Origin: CAYTZO01 sp964442525
GTDB lineage: Bacteria > Patescibacteriota > Microgenomatia > UBA10105 > UBA927
Reading direction: 5' to 3'
NCBI GenBank assembly: GCA_964442525.1
Contig: CAYTZO010000016.1
Location: forward strand, 1 to 19,056
Length of the DNA stretch: 19,056 nucleotides
Position 1 is the stretch's first letter, and every line of letters starts with the position of its first letter. This document shows, one piece after another, positions 1 through 6,933 of the stretch. The translations under genes were made by a program, and so were the position numbers. The notes beneath the pieces were generated by a model. That model was not told the origin of the DNA and made no database searches. It saw nothing but the letters and a program-made list of their open reading frames with translations.

Positions 1-1629
1 TGGTTTGCCGGTCTGGTTTCGTTTTTGACGATTTCTCTTTACCCTATGTTTATTGCCGAAAGCCACAACAACATCAAGGATCCGGTCGAGGCCGCCTTTT
101 TTGCCTGGACTTTATATTTATTGTATCGGGCCGTCCGCGGCAACAATGCAAAATTCATGTTCGGTTCGGCGGTTTTGGCGGGAATGGCTTTGGGGACCAA
201 ATTTAATATCCTCTTTGCTCCGTTTATCGTTTTGCCCTGGCTGGTCGCCGTATTTGTTCCAAGCCTCGTTCGCCGCACGCTCAAAATCCGCCTGACCCGG
301 ACGATGGCGCTCGCCCTGGTAAGTTTTCCTTTCATAGCTTTTGCCATCTTTTACTTTTCCTGGCCATACCTATGGGCTGACCCATGGGCCAGGACGATTC
401 AAGTCATTACCTATTATCGCGAGATTGGCACGGGTGGTGCCGGTCAGCAGGGATTTAATCTTTGGAGCTTTAATACGTATCCCATCCTGTGGATATTTTT
501 TACGACGCCGCCGGCGGTAATACTTCTGGTTGTCGCCGGCATATTAGCGGCGGTGTTTCGTTCTGGGGGTGACCGGCTAAAAACGCCGCTTTTGTGGGTT
601 TTTTGGTTTGCGGTGCCGATTCTGCGGGTGAGTCTGCCGGGGACCAGTATCTACGGAGGGGCGCGTCAGATTATGGAATATGTGCCGGCTTTGGCGCTCC
701 TGTCAGGGATAGGAGCTGATAAAATTATTGCCTTGCTGAAAGAGACGGCAAAGAAGCAATTGAGCGGCAGAACAATTCAACGGGGGACTAGAGTCTTAAG
801 AATGCTCGTTATCGTCTCATTTTTGCCGATCGCCATAAAAATGATCCAGATTCATCCTAACGAGGGTCTCTACTTCAATGCCTTTATCGGCGGCTTGCCG
901 GGAGCGGTGAAGCGAAACCTTCCCGGCTGGGGCACGACGCTCGGTAATCCCTATCTGCAGGCCGCCAAATGGCTTAATCAAAACGCGGAACCCAATGCAA
1001 AGGTAGCTCTTGCCTTGGGGGTAATGACGAATATTCCTTTTAACACTTTTCGTCCTGACGTTACTTATCTTAACAACATTAAAAGTGTCCATTGGCGAGA
1101 AGGTGAGTATGTCATTGGTTTAACATATAGTGAGTTCCCTGTTCCCTTTTATGACGCCCTCTACTATGAACGATTTCTGAATCCCATCTACGAGATAAAA
1201 GTTGAAGGAGTCCCAATTGTGAAAATCTGGAAGAATGAGGCGAGGTACGTTAAGCCGGGATTTCTCGATGAGACCGAAGTTGCGCCGGAGGCGGAACTAA
1301 CGGTTCAGGACGGGCTGGCTCAGGCTTCCCTCCAGAAGACTGTCTATCTGACAAAACTTGTGTATTCATTTGTGCCGAAGAACTGTCAAATTGATGAAGA
1401 CGGGGTAATTTCTGTTTCTTTGGATGGAAAGAATTGGGTCCGCGAACCCGAGACATTACTGACTGACCAAATTCCTCAAGTGAAAAAAAAGATCACCGAG
1501 GGCATGGTTACCCATTTTATGGCAGCGGTCCCTGCAAAATTTGTCAAAATCACACCGACGCAAAAAGATTCATGCATGTTACGGCGACCTCAATTAAGAC
1601 TATTCATGCTTCGTGATATAATGCCCTAG
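1..1629 (+). CDS. GT39/ArnT-like membrane glycosyltransferase, 5' end cut by window
   Basis: The reading frame is open from base 1 (WFAGLVSF...), so the true start lies upstream and the TTG at 25 is not a real start. The visible part has many hydrophobic segments (roughly codons 1-30, 45-80, 100-125, 160-185, 215-240, 260-285), then a soluble C-terminal region of about 240 residues. The pattern LYPMFIAESHNNIKDPVEAAF followed by a GTKFN loop, and the later HPNEGLYFN segment, fit the PMT_2/GT39 family, which transfers sugar from a polyprenyl-phosphate donor outside the membrane. The N-terminal loop with the expected catalytic acid is missing from the window. The last ~110 residues (SVSLDGKNWV ... 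AKFVKITP) resemble an F5/8 type C (discoidin) beta-sandwich; this is inference. Acceptor and sugar are unknown. Confidence 0.82.
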   Translation, partial: WFAGLVSFLTISLYPMFIAESHNNIKDPVEAAFFAWTLYLLYRAVRGNNAKFMFGSAVLAGMALGTKFNILFAPFIVLPWLVAVFVPSLVRRTLKIRLTRTMALALVSFPFIAFAIFYFSWPYLWADPWARTIQVITYYREIGTGGAGQQGFNLWSFNTYPILWIFFTTPPAVILLVVAGILAAVFRSGGDRLKTPLLWVFWFAVPILRVSLPGTSIYGGARQIMEYVPALALLSGIGADKIIALLKETAKKQLSGRTIQRGTRVLRMLVIVSFLPIAIKMIQIHPNEGLYFNAFIGGLPGAVKRNLPGWGTTLGNPYLQAAKWLNQNAEPNAKVALALGVMTNIPFNTFRPDVTYLNNIKSVHWREGEYVIGLTYSEFPVPFYDALYYERFLNPIYEIKVEGVPIVKIWKNEARYVKPGFLDETEVAPEAELTVQDGLAQASLQKTVYLTKLVYSFVPKNCQIDEDGVISVSLDGKNWVREPETLLTDQIPQVKKKITEGMVTHFMAAVPAKFVKITPTQKDSCMLRRPQLRLFMLRDIMP

Positions 1630-1668
1630 GTTTCCAAACAGTAGCGACTCATATCCAGTTAATGCTCG

Positions 1669-1679
1669 TGCTATACAAT
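1669..1679 (+). promoter_or_regulatory. Extended -10 promoter for the methyltransferase at 1688
   Basis: TG at 1669-1670, one base, then TATACA at 1672-1677, overlapping a second hexamer TACAAT at 1674-1679. No good -35 is seen. Transcription would begin about 1684-1686, leaving a leader of only 2-4 bases before the ATG at 1688. An in-frame TGA at 1682-1684 rules out any earlier start. The 58-base gap from 1630 holds nothing else that I recognise. Confidence 0.5.
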
Positions 1680-1687
1680 ATTGATCT

Positions 1688-2383
1688 ATGGACTATCGAA
1701 CCAAGAAAAATAAATATCAACAGACTCACGAGTGGGAGGAAGCATGCGTTCATACACGAAGAACTGAGGCGCTGAGGAAAAGAAGATTGGAAAAATTTTA
1801 TCTCAGTCCCTCGGATACAGTTTTGGATCTGGGCTGCGGGGATGGATTAAACATTTCTATCTTTCAAAAAATTGGCGTAAAAAATGTTATTGGGCTCGAT
1901 ATTTCTCCACAGCTTCTCACAGAGGCAAAAAAAAACAACCCCAATAACAAATTTTTTCTCGGTTCTGCCGAAAAACTGCCATTTGAGGATCAACAATTTA
2001 GCGTGGTTTTGGTAGATTCGGTTTTTCATCACCTTTTAGATTATGATCGAGTGCTCAGTGAAATCAATCGCGTATTAAAGCCGGGCGGACTGCTGTGTTT
2101 TATCGAACCTCATAAAAGTTATTTCCGTTCAATACTTGATTTTGTAACGCTTCTTCCCGGCAGTAAATTTATTCCGTTTATCGGCGAGAGAAGCATAACG
2201 TACAGGGAAGAAATCCATCTGATGAGACACTGGCTGGCGACCGAGCAGATTTTTCTTCAAAAACTTCCGAAATGGCATTTCCAAAAAATTTTCTGCTTTA
2301 ATGACTTTTTGAGCATAATGGCCCAATACCGTAAGCTTCATCAGAAAAATTCTTTGGTAAAATTGAAAAAAGCGAAATCGTAA
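1688..2383 (+). CDS. Class I SAM-dependent methyltransferase (Methyltransf_11 type)
   Basis: A 231-residue protein with a Rossmann SAM-binding fold. Motif I is LDLGCGDG (about 47-54), the acidic residue ending strand 2 is Asp71 (GLDIS), the motif AEKLPF follows at about 95-100, and RVLKPGG lies at 128-134. The HH pair at 114-115 sits where small-molecule methyltransferases often have catalytic or substrate-contact residues. Substrate is unknown; the setting suggests O- or N-methylation of a sugar or lipid-linked glycan. The start is fixed by an in-frame TGA just upstream and by the -10 box. The gene is AT-rich (22 G+C in the 60 bases at 1861-1920) compared with most of the window, which hints at separate ancestry. 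It is tail-to-tail with the next gene, only 8 bases apart, with no clear hairpin terminator. Confidence 0.85.
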   Translation: MDYRTKKNKYQQTHEWEEACVHTRRTEALRKRRLEKFYLSPSDTVLDLGCGDGLNISIFQKIGVKNVIGLDISPQLLTEAKKNNPNNKFFLGSAEKLPFEDQQFSVVLVDSVFHHLLDYDRVLSEINRVLKPGGLLCFIEPHKSYFRSILDFVTLLPGSKFIPFIGERSITYREEIHLMRHWLATEQIFLQKLPKWHFQKIFCFNDFLSIMAQYRKLHQKNSLVKLKKAKS

Positions 2384-2391
2384 TGAGTTTA

Positions 2392-3165
2392 TTATTTTTC
2401 TAAGATGAAAATAAATTGAGGTAAAATATATTTAAGGCCGTGTTGAAGAAAATTTGGTAACAGTAGGAATTTTTTCTGATATTTATAAAGATGTACAAAA
2501 CGGAAGGTTTTAGGACTCCGAAGAATTTTTAACGTATAATCGTGGAAAGTAAATTTTATAAAAAGCTTTTTATACCCCCCGTACGTTTTCAATTTATCCA
2601 TATAGAATTTCTTAAATCCTGCGAGTCGGAGCAGACCTTTCACCATGCCTGTGGGCAGATAGTTTAGAAAAGGAAGTCTGTATTCGAGGTTAATAGGAAA
2701 TAAATAGTTTCCGCACGTGACAAAACAAATCCCACCAGGTTTTAGGACTCTGTATATTTCAGAAGACGCTTTTGTTTGATTGGCAATGTATGTCAGTGTT
2801 TGATGACAGACAATAACGTCAAAGGAACGATCGGCAAAAGGAAGATTTGTAGCACTTCCTACCTGAAAAGTAACGACGCTCTTTTTGTAATTTCCTTTCG
2901 CTGATTCAATGGCATAGGGGTCAATGTCTATGCCCATAGTCCTATTGAAAAATTTTGATAGAAAGTTGGTGATGATTCCCGTTGAACAACCGATATCAAG
3001 ACACGTCATAGTATGTAAATTTTTCCCCTTCAGGAAATGTTGTATGACGGCATGAATTTGACGGGCGACTCGGAGGCGGTTCCTGGCATTAAATACGTTA
3101 TCGTGCGCCAAGGAGTAGTGCACGTCGGCAAAGGAAGGGATATCGTTTGTCGACGTTGCTTTCAT
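2392..3165 (-). CDS. Class I SAM-dependent methyltransferase (Methyltransf_11 type)
   Basis: A 257-residue protein. CLDIGCSTG (about 55-63) is SAM motif I, GIDIDP (78-83) carries the ribose-binding acid, and GSATNLPF followed by FDVIVCHQTL and YRVLKPGG complete the Methyltransf_11 pattern. The C-terminal ~100 residues are basic and aromatic and may contact substrate or membrane. Its ATG overlaps the stop of the GT4 gene (ATGA, 3162-3165), so it is the last gene of the minus-strand operon starting at 5945 and probably modifies the same glycan. Like the gene it converges with, it is AT-rich (20 G+C in the 60 bases at 2461-2520), while the upstream half of the operon is not. Exact substrate unknown. 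Confidence 0.85.
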   Translation of the reverse strand: MKATSTNDIPSFADVHYSLAHDNVFNARNRLRVARQIHAVIQHFLKGKNLHTMTCLDIGCSTGIITNFLSKFFNRTMGIDIDPYAIESAKGNYKKSVVTFQVGSATNLPFADRSFDVIVCHQTLTYIANQTKASSEIYRVLKPGGICFVTCGNYLFPINLEYRLPFLNYLPTGMVKGLLRLAGFKKFYMDKLKTYGGYKKLFIKFTFHDYTLKILRSPKTFRFVHLYKYQKKFLLLPNFLQHGLKYILPQFIFILEK

Positions 3166-4400
3166 ATCGCCGTGATCAGTCGCTTTACGTCTCTTTTCAT
3201 TTTTTCAAAGCTGAATTTTTTTTGATACGTACTTTTTGCTTCGAGAGCCAGTCGTTTGGCCAAAACTCGATGAAGGAGAAGATCGTTAATGGCATCGGCG
3301 AGGCTGGTGGGCGAGGCCGATTGAACCATGAGTGCCGAGACATGGTGTTTGACATCCTCACTCAGGCCGTCGCGGTCGGTTGAAACGATTGGCAGTCCCT
3401 CCCGCATTGCTTCAAGAAGCGAGAGTGAGCCGCTCCCTTCTTCTGTCGAGCTCAAGACGAATACATCTGCCTGGCGGTAGAGGTCGTCAATTTTGGCCTG
3501 GTACCCCAGGAAGTAAACGTTGTTGAGGCGAAGTTTCTGGGCGAGTTTTTTGTGAGCGGCGAGGAGGCTTCCGGACCCCACGATGACGAGCGAACACGCC
3601 CTGTTGCGACTATTGAGGATTTGAACGGCATGGAGGAGAAAATTTATACCCTTGCGTGCATCCTGCCGGCAAACGGATAAAATGATTGGTTTGGGGAACG
3701 TTCTTCTTTCTGTTTCCGGATGGTAAAGAGAACTTTTTGTCCGCTCAAACACTTCGATGTAATAGGAGATGCGCTTCATTTTCTCGGGCCCAACGGAGAA
3801 TTCTTGACGCAGAATATTTTCAGTTGACCGATAATGCGTTACGACCATGTCCGTCGCTGCGAGCGTCCTTTTCTCCATCGAAGAGAAGATTATCCCCCCA
3901 ATTGCGTGAATGAGGAGATATTTTATTTTGGTGAGGACGGAGTAGTCGGGCGTAAGGATAGACTCAAGGGAGCCCCCCATTTCGTGCCGGAAGGTAGTGA
4001 AGTAGCTCGCGAAAATTTTTGTGGGTCGGTAGCTGCGTTTGACCAAAAATCCGGTGAATGCCCACGGTCCCATACCCCAGACGAGGATGTCGGCATATCC
4101 CATCTCTTTGACGACGGCAAAAATCTCTTTTGCAAAAGACTGTGCATAAAAAGGGAGCATGGCCATTTCGACCGATCCGAGAACAGGAAAAAGACGCGCG
4201 GTGCCGTTGGGGACTAGGTGAACAGCGCCGATTGGCGTGTGTTTTACCCCGTGCGCTTGTCCGGCTGCCAAAACATGGACAGGGTGGCCGAGTTGGGTCA
4301 GGATTGCGCACAAATTATGAGAATACGCGGCATACCCCCCCGGTGAAACGGTCGGATCCTTGCCGCTAATGACAAAAATCGGGAGTGGGGACTGTCTCAT
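3162..4400 (-). CDS. GT4 family glycosyltransferase (GT-B fold)
   Basis: A 412-residue retaining-type glycosyltransferase. The N-terminal Rossmann domain has a glycine loop SPGGYAAYSHNL (about 19-30). The C-terminal Glycos_transf_1 domain starts near residue 236 (PKPIILSVCRQDARKG) and contains FLGYQAKIDDLYRQADVFVLSS and EEGSGSLSLLEAM (320-332). The usual E-x7-E signature here reads E-x8-E (Glu321 to Glu330), one residue longer than normal. Probably cytoplasmic and adds one sugar from a nucleotide donor onto a lipid-linked glycan; donor unknown. Both ends join neighbours by ATGA overlaps (4397-4400 and 3162-3165), so it is translated together with the aminotransferase and the methyltransferase. 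There is no Shine-Dalgarno sequence before its ATG. Confidence 0.88.
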   Translation of the reverse strand: MRQSPLPIFVISGKDPTVSPGGYAAYSHNLCAILTQLGHPVHVLAAGQAHGVKHTPIGAVHLVPNGTARLFPVLGSVEMAMLPFYAQSFAKEIFAVVKEMGYADILVWGMGPWAFTGFLVKRSYRPTKIFASYFTTFRHEMGGSLESILTPDYSVLTKIKYLLIHAIGGIIFSSMEKRTLAATDMVVTHYRSTENILRQEFSVGPEKMKRISYYIEVFERTKSSLYHPETERRTFPKPIILSVCRQDARKGINFLLHAVQILNSRNRACSLVIVGSGSLLAAHKKLAQKLRLNNVYFLGYQAKIDDLYRQADVFVLSSTEEGSGSLSLLEAMREGLPIVSTDRDGLSEDVKHHVSALMVQSASPTSLADAINDLLLHRVLAKRLALEAKSTYQKKFSFEKMKRDVKRLITAI

Positions 4401-5527
4401 TTGGGTTGCCGGGCGTCTTTTTGAATTTGTTTGATTGCGGAGACTACCCCGCGGATTTGTGTTTCGGTGATGGCGAGGCCTGACGGAAGATAGAGCCCGC
4501 GCCGCGAGATTTCGTCTGAAACAGGGAATTCCCGTTCATTCCCGTCATAGTAGCCGAGTTTTATGAGAGCCGGCTGTTTGTGGAGGGGAATAAAAAATGT
4601 CCTGGTGTCAATACTGCGTTCTTTTAACTGTTGCTGGAGCCGGTTGCGGTTTATCCCGAATCCATCTTCCACGAGAATCGCGTACATCCAGTAGACGTTT
4701 CTTGCCCAGGGTTTTTGCGGGGGAAGGGAGAGTCCCTGAACATCGGCCAGGAGTTTATTATAAAGATCAGCCATCCAAAGTTTCTTTTTGATAAATTTGT
4801 TAACTTCCTCGAGCTGCGCGAGACCCAAAGCCGCTTGCATATTTGTAAGCCGGTAATTGAAGCCGATTTCTTCGTGGAGAAACCTGCGCTTTGGCGAGTG
4901 CGCGAGATCATGGAGGGTGCGCGCTCGCTCGGCAAGCTTCTTATCATTGGTGACGACCATGCCGCCCTCTCCGCTTGTCACTATTTTATTGGCATAAAGG
5001 GAGAATGCGTTGATCGTGCCGAATGAGCCGACCGTTTTCCCTTTATAGAGGGCTCCGTGCGCCTCTGCCGCATCTTCTACGACATACAAGTCGTATTTTT
5101 TAGCAAGCCGCATAATCGGATCCATGTCTGCCGGATGTCCGTAAAGATGGACGGGCATGATTGCTTTTGTGTGTTTGGTTATTTTTGCTTCGATTTTGGC
5201 GGTATCGATATTCCAGGTATCGCGCTGGGCATCAATGGCGACCGGCTTAGCACCCGTGTAGCAAATGGCATCGGCACAGGCAAACATTGTGTGATCGGGG
5301 AGAATTACCTCATCTGCCGGGCCGATGCCGAGGGCTGCCAGAGCAAGATGGAGTGCGGTAGTGCCGTTTGTTGTGGTAACCGCGTACTTGACGCCGATAA
5401 ACTTTGCAAAAGCTTCCTCAAAACGATTAATGTAGCTTCCGGCAGAGGAAACCCATCCGGTTTTGATGCAGTCCGAAACGTATTTGAGGGCGTTTTTGGC
5501 TATCGCTGGCTGGTTAACGGGAATCAT
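4397..5527 (-). CDS. DegT/DnrJ/EryC1 sugar aminotransferase, perosamine-synthase-like
   Basis: PLP-dependent aminotransferase of nucleotide-linked keto-sugars. From the ATG at 5527 it is 376 residues and begins MIPVNQP, the typical start of GDP-perosamine synthase (Per/RfbE). An ATG at 5563 would add 12 residues and deepen the overlap with the cupin gene from 14 to 50 bases, so I prefer 5527; there is no Shine-Dalgarno at either. Visible motifs: TGWVSSAGSYI, TTNGTTALHLAL (phosphate loop), MPVHLYGHPADMDPI, VVEDAAEAHG (Asp152, PLP ring nitrogen), FSLYANKIVTSGEGGM with Lys181 as the Schiff-base lysine, and GFNYRLTNMQAALG. Sequence resemblance, recalled and not computed, is closer to Per (C4 amination) than to WbpE (C3 amination). 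In this locus it could instead supply the WbpE step. Confidence 0.88.
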   Translation of the reverse strand: MIPVNQPAIAKNALKYVSDCIKTGWVSSAGSYINRFEEAFAKFIGVKYAVTTTNGTTALHLALAALGIGPADEVILPDHTMFACADAICYTGAKPVAIDAQRDTWNIDTAKIEAKITKHTKAIMPVHLYGHPADMDPIMRLAKKYDLYVVEDAAEAHGALYKGKTVGSFGTINAFSLYANKIVTSGEGGMVVTNDKKLAERARTLHDLAHSPKRRFLHEEIGFNYRLTNMQAALGLAQLEEVNKFIKKKLWMADLYNKLLADVQGLSLPPQKPWARNVYWMYAILVEDGFGINRNRLQQQLKERSIDTRTFFIPLHKQPALIKLGYYDGNEREFPVSDEISRRGLYLPSGLAITETQIRGVVSAIKQIQKDARQPK

Positions 5528-5945
5528 GGGTGTGTTTTTCGAGATATTTTTTTGCCTTTTCATATCCCGGGTAAGGACCTTGTTTTACTTCGAAAATGAC
5601 ACTGTCTTCGAGTATGTCAAATCCGTGTCCGCCTGACGCGAGGAGTACTTTATCGCCGGTTTTAACGATTCCTTCGTAGACAAGCTTGCCATTCGGCGCA
5701 TACAGAAACATTTTTATTTTTCCCTTTTCGACAATGAGAACCTCCTGTGTTTCGCGAACCGTCTTGACCGGCTCATTGTGCACATGGGCTCGGATGTGCT
5801 CGTTTTTGGGTTTGACCAATGTCCCCACCTGCAGCGGTGAGGCGAGCGGTGAAACAAAATGAACTCCAAAAGGCAACGCTACGGGATGGATAATGAGAGC
5901 GATGAGTTTTCCGCGGTATCTAATTTCTTCGAGATTTTGCTTCAT
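5514..5945 (-). CDS. Small cupin-fold protein
   Basis: A 143-residue single-domain protein. Likely metal ligands are H-V-H in ENEHIRAHVHN-like context (His54, His56), Glu68 (ETQEVLIVEKGK) and His107 (GGHGFDIL), spaced as in a cupin_2 barrel. Such cupins near sugar aminotransferases can be keto-sugar isomerases or epimerases, or WbuC-like proteins of unknown role; I cannot decide. The frame is open upstream to an ATG at 5978, but that lies inside the promoter spacer, so I place the start at the ATG at 5945, about 5 bases below the predicted transcription start. It is the first gene of the minus-strand operon and overlaps the aminotransferase by 14 bases (using 5527). Confidence 0.75.
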   Translation of the reverse strand: MKQNLEEIRYRGKLIALIIHPVALPFGVHFVSPLASPLQVGTLVKPKNEHIRAHVHNEPVKTVRETQEVLIVEKGKIKMFLYAPNGKLVYEGIVKTGDKVLLASGGHGFDILEDSVIFEVKQGPYPGYEKAKKYLEKHTHDSR

Positions 5946-5956
5946 ACGACGAAGAT

Positions 5957-5985
5957 ATCTTACTGGGTTTAAAAGCAAGAGTCAA
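5957..5985 (-). promoter_or_regulatory. Sigma70-type promoter for the cupin-aminotransferase-GT4-methyltransferase operon
   Basis: On the minus strand the -35 TTGACT is at 5985-5980, a 17-base spacer follows, and the -10 TAAGAT is at 5962-5957. The predicted transcription start is near 5950, five bases before the ATG at 5945. The match in both hexamers and the ideal spacing make this one of the best promoters in the window. No operator-like repeat is visible. Confidence 0.68.
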
Positions 5986-6001
5986 AGCGCGGAAAGTCAG
6001 T

Positions 6002-6892
6002 TCATTTCTTTATAGCCAAGAGGTTAACATGCCAATCTGGATTGTTTCTGTATATTTGTGATAAGGACTGCGGTTGATACGGTATCAACTTTTTTTGTTC
6101 TTCGTCTAAGATAAGAATCTCAAAGTCCAGTCTGCGAAGGAGTTCCACATAAGAGTTTGGGGATTTTCCTGCGCGTTCTAGTGCTTTTGGCCAGAGTTCA
6201 GTGAAGAGAGAGAGAGAGAGAGAGGATAAGCCACCATAGTGTTTTATTAGATTTTTCATTCCAAAAACAACATCGTAGTCTCCTCCTTCAGTGTCGACTT
6301 TAATGACTGAAATATTTCGGAACGAGTTCTTTAGGAAACTGTCAAGGCTTACCCCCTCAATAGCGACCTCCTTAAAATTGTTATGACGGATTAAACTATG
6401 TGCAGCATCATTAACTGGACTAAGGTATAGTTTTACGGTTTTATTTCTATCGGTAACAGCTTTATTAATGAGGTGAACATTTCGATAACGATTATTGCGG
6501 ATATTTTTAGATAGCAGTGCGAAGTTACTTTTATCTGGTTCAAAAGCAAATACAGTCCCTGCGGGGCCGACAGCTTGAGCCGCGAGCAGTGTATAGTATC
6601 CAATGTGGGCGCCAACATCGATCACCGTTGAGCCTTTCTGTATTGCTTTTACGAATAATCTTGATGCGAACGGTTCATATGTGCCACGTATAGATAGGCG
6701 TAAGCTATCGTGAGGATCCAATAAGATGGTATTTCCGTGAATGTTGACGGATTTCGGTTTCATCGCACTAAGTACTGCATTTCCAAGATAACGAACGGGA
6801 GAGAAAGAATTGAGACCTAATCCCTCAAATGGTTTTACTAACAGAACAAATGATTTGAAGACTTTTTTTTGAATTTGGTGCTTTGTCAACAT
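6002..6892 (-). CDS. FkbM-family SAM-dependent methyltransferase with in-frame (CT)10 tract
   Basis: A 296-residue methyltransferase. The SAM site is STVIDVGAHIGYYTLLAA (about 88-105), FAFEPDKSNFALL (116-127) is the acidic strand-2 motif, and VIKVDTEGGDYDVVFG (197-211) is the conserved FkbM motif. FTELWPKALERAG (230-242) matches the FkbM C-terminal motif. Family members O-methylate sugars and other hydroxyls. The start is firm: the -10 box just upstream carries an in-frame TAA. Residues 224-229 are encoded by a perfect dinucleotide repeat (see the repeat entry), which could switch the gene on and off. It is AT-rich (21 G+C in 60 at 6061-6120), is transcribed as its own unit, and sits between two operons of higher GC, which suggests it was inserted. 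The sugar target is unknown. Confidence 0.88.
   Translation of the reverse strand: MLTKHQIQKKVFKSFVLLVKPFEGLGLNSFSPVRYLGNAVLSAMKPKSVNIHGNTILLDPHDSLRLSIRGTYEPFASRLFVKAIQKGSTVIDVGAHIGYYTLLAAQAVGPAGTVFAFEPDKSNFALLSKNIRNNRYRNVHLINKAVTDRNKTVKLYLSPVNDAAHSLIRHNNFKEVAIEGVSLDSFLKNSFRNISVIKVDTEGGDYDVVFGMKNLIKHYGGLSSLSLSLFTELWPKALERAGKSPNSYVELLRRLDFEILILDEEQKKLIPYQPQSLSQIYRNNPDWHVNLLAIKK
6205..6224. repeat. (AG)10 / (CT)10 dinucleotide tract inside the FkbM gene
   Basis: Ten perfect AG units on the plus strand, read as CT on the coding strand, encode alternating Ser and Leu just before the FTELWP motif. In the present length the gene is in frame. Losing one unit would give CTT CAC TGA, a stop within three codons. 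Gaining one unit would run into TAG about ten codons later. Both would remove the last ~65 residues. Such short tandem repeats are hallmark slippage sites of phase-variable surface genes in other bacteria. Confidence 0.95.
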
Positions 6893-6898
6893 GAATGT

Positions 6899-6907
6899 AT
6901 TTTATCA
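6899..6907 (-). promoter_or_regulatory. Extended -10 promoter for the FkbM gene
   Basis: On the minus strand TGA-TAAAAT (6907-6899) fits an extended -10 (TGn plus hexamer). Six bases separate it from the ATG at 6892, so transcription is predicted to begin at the start codon itself. The TAA of the hexamer (6904-6902) is in frame with the gene, ruling out an earlier start. No convincing -35. Confidence 0.55.
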
Positions 6908-6933
6908 AAAAAGTAGAACAAACCGAAAAAACG

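Noticed and set aside
1927..1935. Run of nine A in the methyltransferase gene at 1688 (and runs of eight A or T at 3216-3223, 6863-6870, 15479-15486, 16341-16348) as further phase-variation tracts.
   Set aside because: Such runs arise often from Lys and Phe codons in many genes here and are not confined to decorating enzymes, so they carry little signal by themselves.
2384..2400. Bidirectional terminator between the convergent methyltransferase genes.
   Set aside because: The junction is T-rich, but I could find no stem-loop next to it, and only eight bases separate the stop codons.
3834..4217. Open frame of 127 codons on the plus strand opposite the GT4 gene.
   Set aside because: It lies fully antisense to a gene with clear family motifs, has no recognisable domain, and has biased composition typical of a shadow frame.
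4335..4341. Seven-C run (seven G on the coding strand) at the glycine loop of the GT4 gene, as a poly-G switch.
   Set aside because: It encodes the conserved Pro-Gly-Gly loop, and six-G or six-C runs occur elsewhere in the window (for example 9363-9368 and 13466-13471), so it is weak evidence compared with the (CT)10 tract.
5946..5978. Start of the first cupin at the ATG at 5978.
   Set aside because: This ATG lies in the spacer of the predicted promoter, so the transcript would begin after it; the cupin domain is complete from 5945.
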